Origin: Elizabethkingia sp. YR214
GTDB taxonomy: Bacteria; Bacteroidota; Bacteroidia; Flavobacteriales; Weeksellaceae
Direction: 5' to 3'
Length of the DNA: 64,000 nucleotides
NCBI RefSeq assembly: GCF_003058195.1
Contig: NZ_QBUH01000008.1
Span: 1-64,000, forward strand
The notes under the pieces: generated by a model
Database searches by the model: none
The model's input: the letters and a program-made list of their open reading frames with translations, nothing else
What the model was told of the DNA's origin: nothing
Translations under genes and position numbers: made by a program
Shown: piece after piece, positions 46,376 through 54,892 of the stretch
How positions within the stretch are numbered: the first letter of the stretch is position 1
Layout of the letters: each line of letters begins with the position of its first letter

Positions 46376-47186
46376 GATCTACCCTGAACATTTTGGTTAG
46401 ATTATTAGTTACATTTACCAGATGCTGGTTAGATCCCATTGCCATACTATTGTCTTTACTTAGGGTCAGGGCAGTTTGGCCACTCAGGTACTGATTAAGA
46501 TCTGCCAGGATATGAATAGATGGCTTAATACTTTTAGTAACTCTTGCCGTCATAGGTAGGTCCAGTGTAATCTCCCTGTATAGATCTGGCGTATTGTTTT
46601 CGGATACATTTCCCATATTTCCACAATGATTCATAAATCTGGTGTCAGCAGTTGTCGATCCGTAGTTTCCTTCCAGTTTCGAGAAAATATAGCCGGCAGC
46701 CCATGACCATGCCATCCCTGCAGTTTTTGCTTTCTGCCAGAAAATTCCCTGTCCGTTCTGACCAAGGAGATACGCGGACTGATTAATGCCTAGCCCGAAT
46801 CTGATTTTTTTATAATTATTTCGGGGAATATCCGCGAGTTCAATATAGAGGATTCCAGCTTTGGCCTCGGACTGATCTACGATAAAAGCTCCTTTGTCCG
46901 GATTGTTGTAATTGTATTTAAATTCTTTTCCGTTTTCATCAATCAATACAATATTACTTACGATATATTTTAAAGTGTTGAAATTATGCTTCTGTCCGCT
47001 GGATGAAGTCTGGACTGTTTGACCCAGTACAATATTGCCAAGATTATTAAAGCCGTTTTCAAATTTTATCTGAAGTTTTCCAGGTGTGGTATCTTCAACC
47101 TCTGCATTGTCGCTATTTCTGCAGGAAAATAAGGTGAATAGGGTTAGACCAATAAATAGTAGTGATAAAAGTTTATAAATTTTCAT
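46359..47186 (-). CDS. MbnP-family lipoprotein
   Basis: This 275-residue protein has a lipobox ending at Cys22 (LFTLFSC). The MbnP-like core reads LQIKFENGFNNLGNIVLGQ, LKYIVSNIVLIDENGKE, then AKTAGMAWSWAAGYIFSKLEG. The latter holds the conserved tryptophans; in MbnP one tryptophan is converted to kynurenine by MbnH and helps bind copper. The C-terminus ends FRVDHVHND with two His residues that could bind metal. It overlaps the dihaem peroxidase-like gene, and is preceded by two small CNGKC proteins. Confidence 0.82.
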   Translation of the reverse strand: MKIYKLLSLLFIGLTLFTLFSCRNSDNAEVEDTTPGKLQIKFENGFNNLGNIVLGQTVQTSSSGQKHNFNTLKYIVSNIVLIDENGKEFKYNYNNPDKGAFIVDQSEAKAGILYIELADIPRNNYKKIRFGLGINQSAYLLGQNGQGIFWQKAKTAGMAWSWAAGYIFSKLEGNYGSTTADTRFMNHCGNMGNVSENNTPDLYREITLDLPMTARVTKSIKPSIHILADLNQYLSGQTALTLSKDNSMAMGSNQHLVNVTNNLTKMFRVDHVHND

Positions 47187-47315
47187 TTGTTTCCGATTTT
47201 AAAGTTTTCATTTAATGCTACATAAAGCGATAGGGTATATGCTCCGGTCTTATGTCCGGAACATGTTATCAGAAGAATTTTTGATGAAATTCCTCTTAAT
47301 ATTTAAAAGCAAACA

Positions 47316-47675
47316 TTAAAAAACGGGAGGTCTGAAAATGTGTTTTAGAAAGAGGTAATGATAATTCTCTTTGTAAATGTTTTTATTCTGTATAAGAGGC
47401 GTATTACTTCCGGTCTGGATTTTCGAAATTTCAACAGGAAGACAGAGGTCTGTTATTTTCTGACTCTGGCTTTTTGTTTTTGAGGAGTCTTCCTGTGTAT
47501 TTTTTGCCAGTTCTTTTTCCAGGTAACATTTTCCATTACAATGCAGTTCCGGATTGTTTTTGTTAATGCAAAGCACCTCTGATATATAACTATAGTTCAC
47601 AACATAATCCAGCACCGGCATTAATGGCTTAAAGACGAGATAAAAAACAAAAAATATGTTGAGAATAAATTTCAT
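47316..47675 (-). CDS. small membrane-anchored CNGKC protein
   Basis: This 119-residue protein has an N-terminal hydrophobic segment (MKFILNIFFVFYLVFKPLMPV), then DYVVNYSYISEVLCINKNNPELHCNGKCYLEKELAK (quoted in halves: DYVVNYSYISEVLC and ELHCNGKCYLEKELA). Three cysteines in this block could bind a metal. The C-terminal third is variable and ends HIFRPPVF. It is a paralogue of the next upstream gene. The position ahead of an MbnP/MbnH-like pair suggests a copper- or metal-linked role; the activity is unknown. Confidence 0.65.
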   Translation of the reverse strand: MKFILNIFFVFYLVFKPLMPVLDYVVNYSYISEVLCINKNNPELHCNGKCYLEKELAKNTQEDSSKTKSQSQKITDLCLPVEISKIQTGSNTPLIQNKNIYKENYHYLFLKHIFRPPVF

Positions 47676-47867
47676 CTATTCTATAATATGATTTCCTGTT
47701 CTGGCCAGGCAGAACAGACTTTTAGGAGATTTGAATAATAAATTCTAAGATTGTATATAACTATTCAACTGTTAATGGAATTTCTGAGGTTTCCATATCT
47801 ATTGTATTATAAATACAAAGCGAGGTTTGCTTTCTTCTGAAGAGAAAGAATAAAAATACAGGTGAAA

Positions 47868-48236
47868 TCAGGCTAAAGGAGGATGAAAGACATCCGAGCC
47901 TGCTAAGAACTGATAAAATGAGCTGTAGAATGAGTTCAGTTTATCTTTTTCTGCGAAATATTCTGTGGAAAAGTCAAATTTAAATATCTGATCTGCTACA
48001 AAAGCATCTGTAAAATCGGAACTAATCTTTAGATTGTTTTGTTTTGGTGTGTTTTCTGAAGTTTTTGCCAGTTCTTTTGCCAGATAGCATTTCCCATTAC
48101 AAAGCAGTTGTGGCTTGTCTTTGTTTTCACAAAGTTTTTCAGAAATATACTCATAGTTTACTGCATAATCTATTAATGGCAATACAGGACGTATTGTAAG
48201 CACTAATATTATAAATGCAGGTAATATGAATTTCAA
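47868..48236 (-). CDS. small membrane-anchored CNGKC protein, paralogue
   Basis: The protein has 122 residues if TTG at 48236 is used as start; an upstream ATG at 48272 would add 12. The TTG start gives MKFILPAFIILVLTIRPVLP, which aligns with the start of its neighbour (MKFILNIFF...KPLMP), so I prefer it. Conserved parts are DYAVNYEYISEKLC and LLCNGKCYLAKELAK; both proteins end in PP plus a hydrophobic residue. The first gene of the minus-strand metal-related unit, it probably shares a promoter in 48240-48380. Confidence 0.62.
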   Translation of the reverse strand: MKFILPAFIILVLTIRPVLPLIDYAVNYEYISEKLCENKDKPQLLCNGKCYLAKELAKTSENTPKQNNLKISSDFTDAFVADQIFKFDFSTEYFAEKDKLNSFYSSFYQFLAGSDVFHPPLA

Positions 48237-48383
48237 TGAAATTATTTTGCTGCAAAAATAAGTAAATAACACTTATCAATACACAAACTGTGAAATGTCA
48301 TATTTTTTAGAAAAGCTGGAGCTTACCCTTGTAGCAGGTGTTTGTATAAAAAAACAAAAATTATTTTCGGATAAATTTTAATG

Positions 48384-48418
48384 CGTCAAGTTTTGACGCC
48401 ATGCCCATTTACATTTGC
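48384..48418 (+). promoter_or_regulatory. dyad plus -7 promoter module, copy 1
   Basis: GCGTCAAGTTTTGACGC (48384-48400) is a perfect 7-bp inverted repeat with a GTT centre. Fourteen bases after its TTG lies TACATTTG (48411-48418), a perfect TAnnTTTG. A second copy of the module stands 99 bp downstream. Confidence 0.55.
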
Positions 48419-48486
48419 CTCACAATCATAAGACAAAAACACAAAACATAAAATTTAAAAAATAATTCAATTAAAATATAACACGA

Positions 48487-48517
48487 CAAGTTTTGACGCC
48501 ACGGGCGCTGATCTTTG
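48487..48517 (+). promoter_or_regulatory. dyad plus -7 promoter module, copy 2
   Basis: CAAGTTTTGACGCCA (48487-48501) repeats the 15 bases seen at 48388-48402. It is followed at the same 14-base spacing from TTG by GATCTTTG (48510-48517), one base off TAnnTTTG. The left dyad arm is degenerate (ACGACAA). It lies 32 bases before the first small gene of the toxin-like island. Confidence 0.55.
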
Positions 48518-48548
48518 TCAGAGAATAGAAAACCACCGATTACAAATT

Positions 48549-48725
48549 ATGAAACCAGAACTATTAACTACAAAAGAGGAGCTGTCTCAGAATATTTCTC
48601 AGATACTCAGCGAGCAGGAAAAAGCCGAACTGGATTTCGAATTTTACCTGAACGAATTAGAAGAGTTCTTTATGAACGACTTCGAAGAAACAGAAATCCC
48701 AGAGGATGATCCTCCAATATATTAA
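48549..48725 (+). CDS. small acidic protein of unknown function
   Basis: This 58-residue gene encodes MKPELLTTKEELSQNI... ending EIPEDDPPIY. The protein is strongly acidic and mostly helical in appearance, without cysteines or signal peptide. It is the first gene after the tandem promoter modules, and 29 bases ahead of the next small ORF. I do not recognise a family. Its size and position suggest a regulator, chaperone or anchor for the large proteins downstream (inference). Confidence 0.55.
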   Translation: MKPELLTTKEELSQNISQILSEQEKAELDFEFYLNELEEFFMNDFEETEIPEDDPPIY

Positions 48726-48754
48726 AGTAAGTATAACCCCTAAAAACACAAATT

Positions 48755-48865
48755 ATGAAAGACCCGCCAATTATGATGTACAATCCGGAAAATCCAGTAC
48801 AAAAAGACAAAATCACGAAAATACAAAAGAACATTAACAATCCAATTAAAAAATTACAATTATGA
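48755..48865 (+). CDS. very small basic protein, translationally coupled
   Basis: This 36-codon ORF (MKDPPIMMYNPENPVQKDKI... ) is Lys/Asn-rich. Its stop overlaps the next start as ATGA at 48862-48865, a hallmark of translational coupling. It could be a genuine peptide or mainly a leader ORF. No family is recognised. Confidence 0.45.
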   Translation: MKDPPIMMYNPENPVQKDKITKIQKNINNPIKKLQL

Positions 48866-50616
48866 CATCAAAAACAGAATTAAAAAGTTATTTCGAAAAT
48901 GGGGATATCCCTAACCAAGAACAGTTTTGGACATGGATGGACAGCTACTGGCATAAAGAAGAAGCTATAGATCTAAATGCAGTGCAGTATACCAATTCAC
49001 AGCCTACAGTATATAAAGTAGGTGGAGTTCCAGCCGGAGCTACTTTCGATAAAATGCCAATAAAAGAAGTATTGGACTATATTTTCTATGGTAAAGTAGA
49101 CTTATCCAGTACCGAGATTAAATTCAAAATCAAGACGACTCAGGCTAATGAAAGAGTACCGGTTGCTATGCTAAGAACAGCTGCAGAGGTTGCACAGGCC
49201 AAAGTAAATTATGGCGACGGAAAAGAAGAAATGGTAGTAGTGCCAACTTATAATGGTTCAGAGTCCTGGACAGATGGTGATGGAAATACCCATTACATTG
49301 ATGTTGGAAATACATTTTACCATGTATTTGAAACCGCAGGCGATTATGAAATTACCATTAATGCGGAAGCTAATGTAAGCTATGCAAGATTCTGTGAGGG
49401 ACTTACAAAGAACTCACAGGGTTATTTTGAACCTACTACAAACAATTATGTTGTAGAGCTTTCCAAATTCAAATCAAATTCTTTAACCAATCTGGATTAT
49501 ACTTTTGCAGGTCTAACGGTTGCGATACCATCGGCTGATTTTAAATTGGAAACACCAGAGGTAACCACAATGAACTCAACTTTCTACGGTTTTGGAGAAG
49601 GTAAAGAATTTGAAGCCTTTCCTGCAGATATGCTTGCCCAGATTACTAAGCCTACGATACTAAACGGAACTTTCTTCAGAGCAGGGCTTAAAAAGATCTT
49701 GCCAGGATTCCTTGATAGTTTTGCAGATCTGGAATCCGTTTGGGAATGTTTTAAAAATTCTAAACTGGGAAAAGGTTATTACAATGATCTGAATGCAGGA
49801 GCATACCCGGACATGGCTATTAATGCTACCAATGACTTCATTCCGGTTTCATTGTTTTGGAAGAACCCTAAGCTAAAGAATATTTCCCATTGTTTTAATT
49901 ATATAGGTGAAGGCTGGTTCGGAAATCTTTCCAGTGGCTACCTTGCCTATCATGTGATCAGAAGAGAGTTATTCTGGAATGGAAAATCTGTAGGGAATAC
50001 AGCGGGTACTATTGAAAATGCTTTCTATGCTTTTGCGAAGAACAACAGAATCCTTTGCGAACCTAATTTATTGAAACATACTCCGAATATGAAACATATT
50101 GGCGGAATATTCACACAGACCAACCAGACACAGCATACCGTGGGATGGGCAACGATGATTCCTGTAGCGGCAAGCGAAACAGCGATTTATCAATTTGCAG
50201 AAAATGCAGGAGAATATACCGCTACCGCGGTAGCAGGAAAAGGATTGACATTCGATCTGAGAGTAATGTTCCCGGAAGCTTCTTATCCGAGTATACTGAC
50301 CCTAAACGGAGCTTTTACAGTAGCAGCAACAGGTGGCAATTATGGATTTAACCATAGCATCGACTATACCCCGAACGGTGTAGCAGCAAAACTGGATTTA
50401 GGCCTGAGCGCGGCAGATTTTCTGAGTAAATTCCCGAATTCTAAAGCCGGAAGTGTAGATACCTATACCCAATCGATGTTAGGACAGTCCGGAGGCTCGG
50501 AAATAGATAAATCCGATGGCAGAAATGGTGTGTTCTATATGCTGGATCAAGATGCCAGAATTACAGACAAAGCTACAGTTCCATCATTAGTTTTCAATAA
50601 CGCGATTCCATACTAG
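48862..50616 (+). CDS. large BspA/DUF285-like protein with tail-fibre-like N-terminus
   Basis: The protein has 584 residues with no signal peptide. Residues 1-37 (LKSYFENGDIPNQEQFWTWM, then DSYWHKEEAID) resemble the short N-terminal docking segment of Flavobacteriales phage-tail or tail-fibre-like proteins. Residues about 100-170 look like a PKD-type sandwich (FYHVFETAGDYEITI). From about 185 to 430 there are DUF285/BspA-like repeats (NLDYTFAGLT, MNSTFYGFGEG, LNGTFFRAGL, ISHCFNYIGEG, IENAFYAFAKN). Such repeats mediate binding to surfaces. A role as a receptor-binding or carrier component is inferred. Confidence 0.6.
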   Translation: MTSKTELKSYFENGDIPNQEQFWTWMDSYWHKEEAIDLNAVQYTNSQPTVYKVGGVPAGATFDKMPIKEVLDYIFYGKVDLSSTEIKFKIKTTQANERVPVAMLRTAAEVAQAKVNYGDGKEEMVVVPTYNGSESWTDGDGNTHYIDVGNTFYHVFETAGDYEITINAEANVSYARFCEGLTKNSQGYFEPTTNNYVVELSKFKSNSLTNLDYTFAGLTVAIPSADFKLETPEVTTMNSTFYGFGEGKEFEAFPADMLAQITKPTILNGTFFRAGLKKILPGFLDSFADLESVWECFKNSKLGKGYYNDLNAGAYPDMAINATNDFIPVSLFWKNPKLKNISHCFNYIGEGWFGNLSSGYLAYHVIRRELFWNGKSVGNTAGTIENAFYAFAKNNRILCEPNLLKHTPNMKHIGGIFTQTNQTQHTVGWATMIPVAASETAIYQFAENAGEYTATAVAGKGLTFDLRVMFPEASYPSILTLNGAFTVAATGGNYGFNHSIDYTPNGVAAKLDLGLSAADFLSKFPNSKAGSVDTYTQSMLGQSGGSEIDKSDGRNGVFYMLDQDARITDKATVPSLVFNNAIPY

Positions 50617-50785
50617 TGAATCAATAAGTCAATGAGTCAACAGGCGAATTATCTATTACTTATTCCACATTGCTCATTACTTATCAAATAGAACTAATCA
50701 ATAAAATTTTAAAGATCCCTTAAACATTGATCTGAAAAAGGTCGACAGGGAAAACTATGTCTAAAAATCAATAAATATTAATATT

Positions 50786-53700
50786 ATGAACAACAATCAA
50801 TCATCACAAACATTATTCAGATTTGTGAGCCAGAGAAATGCACAACTTATAGAATCAGAAGAGAAGATTACATTTATTAATTATCCAAAAACTATAAAGA
50901 GTGTCTTTGATCAGGCAATTATTCAATGGGCTAACCAGAAGTCTCTGGGTGTTACGAAGCTCGATGCTTTGACAGCTAAAGCAAAAGAATTAAAGCAAAC
51001 ACAACAAATTCAATTATTTACAAAAGCCGATGAGGTTGCAGTTGCAGCAGGTAGCTTTTATAAAGCCGGAAAGCAATTGGCTGTTGAAAGTAAAATCTCG
51101 TCAGAATTAGAAGCCGAGCTGAAAGCTTACTTTAGTATAAACGCTAATGGAGAAACAGAATTGATATCAACGGCTCCGCTTAATTTAGTCAATATCTGGG
51201 ACAATTTTATTTATCAGGTTGTGACTCAGGAAAGTTTCTATGTTAAAGAAGCTTTGTCACAGGTACTTAAAGCCTATAATTATATTAAAAATATTATTCA
51301 TGAGGGAGTCAATAAAGAAGAGGTATTAAAGCAGGCTCTAGATGCAAAAGTCGTACTACCACCAGTACTTTTCCTGGATGAATATCCTGTGGAGCAGGAT
51401 CATGCATTTCAGGTTAATGTTAGTAATATAGGAGAAAGCTATATCTCTGCAAAAAATACGGTTAAAGCTGTTCGTGTTTCATCAGAGAATATAGAACTTG
51501 TTAATGCCGATACAGCTCGAAAAGCAAATGCTTTAGCAGCTAATTATTACAAAGAGAATCTAAGAAGCCTTAAAAAAGATCTGGAGAAAGCGAAAAAAAG
51601 TTATGATGCAGGTTATCATAAAGCGTATAAAACTGCTTTAAAAGAACACCAGGCGGCTTTGCAGAACTCTGACCGTTTATTACAAGCTTCGGCGCCCGAA
51701 AATTTCAGTTTTGAGTATGGGGTATCACCAACAGATACATCTTTCCTTTCTACTAAGCTATCCGAGAGCTCCCTACAGGCATTGGTAATGCTTATGGATA
51801 ATGACGACTCTGTGGAAATATCTGCGATGGGTTTAAGGGAGTCTGATACTATCAATTCAGACTTAGGACTGGTATCAGAAGAGTATGAGAATTTGGACGG
51901 AATTATAGCTGTTGTAGATGAGCAAATCCACAGTTATAATAAGCAAATTAACGATAATACAGTAGTTATACGAGAAGAATACACCAGCATTGGAGGAGTA
52001 TTGGTTCCGGTTGCTGGTAATTTGGTTGCAAGTACTGGAGATACAAAAAGCTTTACGGCGACAACCGTGGCCAAAAATAATACAGAGTGGTCAGTTTTAT
52101 TAGAGTTTAGCGATAAAACATTATCCGTTATAAGTGCTAATTATCAGGCTTCTGTGGGAATTGCTCCTGTATCGGATTCTTCGGCTGTATTTGTACAGGA
52201 TGGAATTTATAAACTATTTGGTAATAATGCTATTCCTGTCAATAATTCGGGAAGTAATGGATTTACTATTCAGGGTGAAGTAGTATTGTCAGATAATAAG
52301 GTATATCAGCTTAATTTTACGATGATAATTAGTTCATACGGAGATAAAGATTATATAACAAATGCTTTCCCTTATACTGGTAGTGGAGGTCTATACATTA
52401 TTGAAGAAACTCCGGAACAAAAAGTATATGAAGGAGAGGTTTGCGCATCTAATCATCCATCGGGACAAAATATCGTAGCAGTCAGTGCTTATTTAAAAAT
52501 ACCATCTACGACACTTGTTAATCTTGGTGAATATAGATTGATGAATGGAGGTGAGGTTGTGAAGTCAGGTCATGTTCAGGATTGGTATGTAACAGTCAAT
52601 AATGTAATACAGCTGCATGATTTATTTGACAATACACTTACTCTACATGAATTGCAACAATCAACCAAATTTGTTTTTGATGCCTCTATTAGCGGAAAAT
52701 TTCAGCAATTGGTTTTAGAAAATTTTAATACCCTGAAATGTGCTACAGGTATATTTAAAGATGCTCAGAAATCAAATGAAGATTCTGATGGACAAGTCTT
52801 TATTCCAAAAGGGTTTGGAATCAGAAGACTGGGAATTGCTGATTATTTAAAAGTAGAGCAAAGTACACATGCTTATGTAGAAGGAGAAGTGGCGAATATC
52901 GAAAATATTATGGCTCGGGAATATCGTGATAAATCTACCAGAAGGTTACGCAGAAGTGAAAATACAACAACGACTTCTAAAGAAACCGAACAGGAAAAGC
53001 TAACGGATACAACTACAGCGACCCGTTTTGAAATGCAAACGGAAATTGCCAGAATGTTACAGGAATCCAATGATTCTTCAGTAAGTACATCTTCCGGATT
53101 TTCAAAATGGGGGGCGAATTTTAATATCGCATCGGCCTATGCCAATCACCGTTCCAAAGAAGAGAGTACCCGACAGGCAACTACCCAGGCGCAGGATATT
53201 ACACAACGGGCAATGGACAGGGTCGTAAGCAAGGTACGTGAAGAGCGTATTGAAAAAATTGTTGAAGAGTTTGAAGAAAACAATTCTCATGGTTTTGATA
53301 ACCGTAAAGGGGACAAACATGTGGTAGGGGTTTACAGATGGGTAGATAAACTGATGAAAAATCAGATTTTTAACTACGGGAAACGGATGATGTTTGAATT
53401 TATGGTGCCACAACCATCTAATATTCATAATCTTGCTTCATCCTCTATCAAAACAGCAAGAGTGATCTCAAAACCTATAGATCCGAGAACCTATGAAGCC
53501 GATTTGGGTAAAAAGTTGGACAGCTACGAGAAAATCAATGCGACAACTATAAGTTTCTGGGGCTCTATGTATAGCGTAGACCTGATGAATTTATCGGAAG
53601 AAATCAGTATAGGTAAAGCCTTCTCTTTTGAAGTCATTGGAGACTCCAATGAAGATGCTGAATGGGATGAAATAAAATCTGAGAATGTCATGCTGCCAAT

Positions 53701-54823
53701 ACCGGAAGGCTTTGAGGCTTATATGGCAAAAGTATATGCTTTCGGTCCAATGTATAAAGGAGAACAGGTAGTGGGTATCCACACTATTGTAGGGAATTAT
53801 AAGTTTGATACCTCCTCTAATTCTCAATATCAGAATATTGGAAGCTTTGTAGATGCCGTTCCTGTTTCTTACTCACAAATGGGCTATCATACAGGGAGTA
53901 TTAATATCGATGTGAAATGTCGAATTACCAATTTGGGGAAAATAAAAGCTTACAATGCAATTATCGGAGCCTATGAAGAAGCTATGGTTGCCTATAATCA
54001 GGCAATTGCTGAAGAAGAAGCCAGAGCTATAAATATTAAAGAAACGAATGCCAATTTCTACCGTCAGATTGAACAGGATGTATTGAAGCATAACTGCATA
54101 GCTTATATGGTAGATCCAAACTTATTGGGAACCAAACTCTTTGATGTGAACGAAAAAAGTTTAGAGACCTATGAAGTGATCAAGAAGAAAATACTGGACG
54201 ATTATGCTGCTTTGGTTAAGTTCATGGAACAAGCTTTTGAGTGGGATATTATGTCATATAATTTCTACCCATACTTCTGGGGAAATAAGGCCGATTGGAA
54301 AACCCTTTATCAGTCCGAAAGTATAGATCCGTTATTCCGTTCTTTCTTACAGAGTGGTATGGCAAGAGTAGTAGCAACAGTACGTCCTGGCTTTGAAGAT
54401 GCTGTACAGTTCTATATGTCTACTGGTAAGATATGGAGTGGCGGTGAAGTTCCTGTAATTGGAGATCCTTTATATCTGTCTATTGTAAATGAGATGCGTG
54501 AGCCAATGGGCGAGAAATATGGAAAAGCGTGGATTACCCGTATACCTACTTCACTTACCATTCTTCAGGCGGAAAGCATAGGACTGAAAGTAGAACATGC
54601 TCTGCCGTTTACACAGGAAGACTCTAAAGATTTTGAAGATCCTAAGGCATTGATTACAGAAAGTAATTTCGAAAAGAATGATGCCACCATGCAGGCTCCG
54701 GACAGTAAAATGGTCGGGAATATGGAAATCAATAATGATTATATCCAGCTGACTACAAAAGATGACCCTAAACAAGTTGTTGCACAGTTGTCTCTGGATA
54801 ATCTGAAAGAAGCTCTTCAATAA
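50786..54823 (+). CDS. 1345-residue protein of unrecognised family, putative toxin-delivery/carrier component
   Basis: This very large protein has no signal peptide and almost no cysteine. Residues about 245-300 look coiled-coil. Residues about 400-640 are beta-rich. Residues about 690-790 contain THAYVEGEVANIENIMAREY followed by a Thr/Arg/Glu-rich stretch (TTTTSKETEQEKLTDTTT) and helical segments with VSKVREERIEKIVEEFEENN. Then come HGFDNRKGDKHVVGVYRWVD and YGKRMMFEFMVPQP. The C-terminal quarter (DIMSYNFYPYFWGNKADWK, then SGMARVVATVRPGFEDAVQF) looks like a conserved globular domain. I cannot name the family. Neighbours suggest it works with the toxin-like protein downstream. Confidence 0.6.
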   Translation: MNNNQSSQTLFRFVSQRNAQLIESEEKITFINYPKTIKSVFDQAIIQWANQKSLGVTKLDALTAKAKELKQTQQIQLFTKADEVAVAAGSFYKAGKQLAVESKISSELEAELKAYFSINANGETELISTAPLNLVNIWDNFIYQVVTQESFYVKEALSQVLKAYNYIKNIIHEGVNKEEVLKQALDAKVVLPPVLFLDEYPVEQDHAFQVNVSNIGESYISAKNTVKAVRVSSENIELVNADTARKANALAANYYKENLRSLKKDLEKAKKSYDAGYHKAYKTALKEHQAALQNSDRLLQASAPENFSFEYGVSPTDTSFLSTKLSESSLQALVMLMDNDDSVEISAMGLRESDTINSDLGLVSEEYENLDGIIAVVDEQIHSYNKQINDNTVVIREEYTSIGGVLVPVAGNLVASTGDTKSFTATTVAKNNTEWSVLLEFSDKTLSVISANYQASVGIAPVSDSSAVFVQDGIYKLFGNNAIPVNNSGSNGFTIQGEVVLSDNKVYQLNFTMIISSYGDKDYITNAFPYTGSGGLYIIEETPEQKVYEGEVCASNHPSGQNIVAVSAYLKIPSTTLVNLGEYRLMNGGEVVKSGHVQDWYVTVNNVIQLHDLFDNTLTLHELQQSTKFVFDASISGKFQQLVLENFNTLKCATGIFKDAQKSNEDSDGQVFIPKGFGIRRLGIADYLKVEQSTHAYVEGEVANIENIMAREYRDKSTRRLRRSENTTTTSKETEQEKLTDTTTATRFEMQTEIARMLQESNDSSVSTSSGFSKWGANFNIASAYANHRSKEESTRQATTQAQDITQRAMDRVVSKVREERIEKIVEEFEENNSHGFDNRKGDKHVVGVYRWVDKLMKNQIFNYGKRMMFEFMVPQPSNIHNLASSSIKTARVISKPIDPRTYEADLGKKLDSYEKINATTISFWGSMYSVDLMNLSEEISIGKAFSFEVIGDSNEDAEWDEIKSENVMLPIPEGFEAYMAKVYAFGPMYKGEQVVGIHTIVGNYKFDTSSNSQYQNIGSFVDAVPVSYSQMGYHTGSINIDVKCRITNLGKIKAYNAIIGAYEEAMVAYNQAIAEEEARAINIKETNANFYRQIEQDVLKHNCIAYMVDPNLLGTKLFDVNEKSLETYEVIKKKILDDYAALVKFMEQAFEWDIMSYNFYPYFWGNKADWKTLYQSESIDPLFRSFLQSGMARVVATVRPGFEDAVQFYMSTGKIWSGGEVPVIGDPLYLSIVNEMREPMGEKYGKAWITRIPTSLTILQAESIGLKVEHALPFTQEDSKDFEDPKALITESNFEKNDATMQAPDSKMVGNMEINNDYIQLTTKDDPKQVVAQLSLDNLKEALQ

Positions 54824-54843
54824 GCTTTGTAATAATAATCAGA

Positions 54844-54870
54844 TAGGGCGGTGTACTGCCGCCCTCTTTA
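54844..54870 (+). terminator. hairpin between the 1345-aa and the zincin-toxin genes
   Basis: AGGGCGG and CCGCCCT form a GC-rich stem with a TGTACTG loop and then CTTTATTAATTTTT. It probably terminates or attenuates transcription, so the toxin-like gene would be made at a lower level. Confidence 0.75.
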
Positions 54871-54892
54871 TTAATTTTTAAAATGTAAGAAC

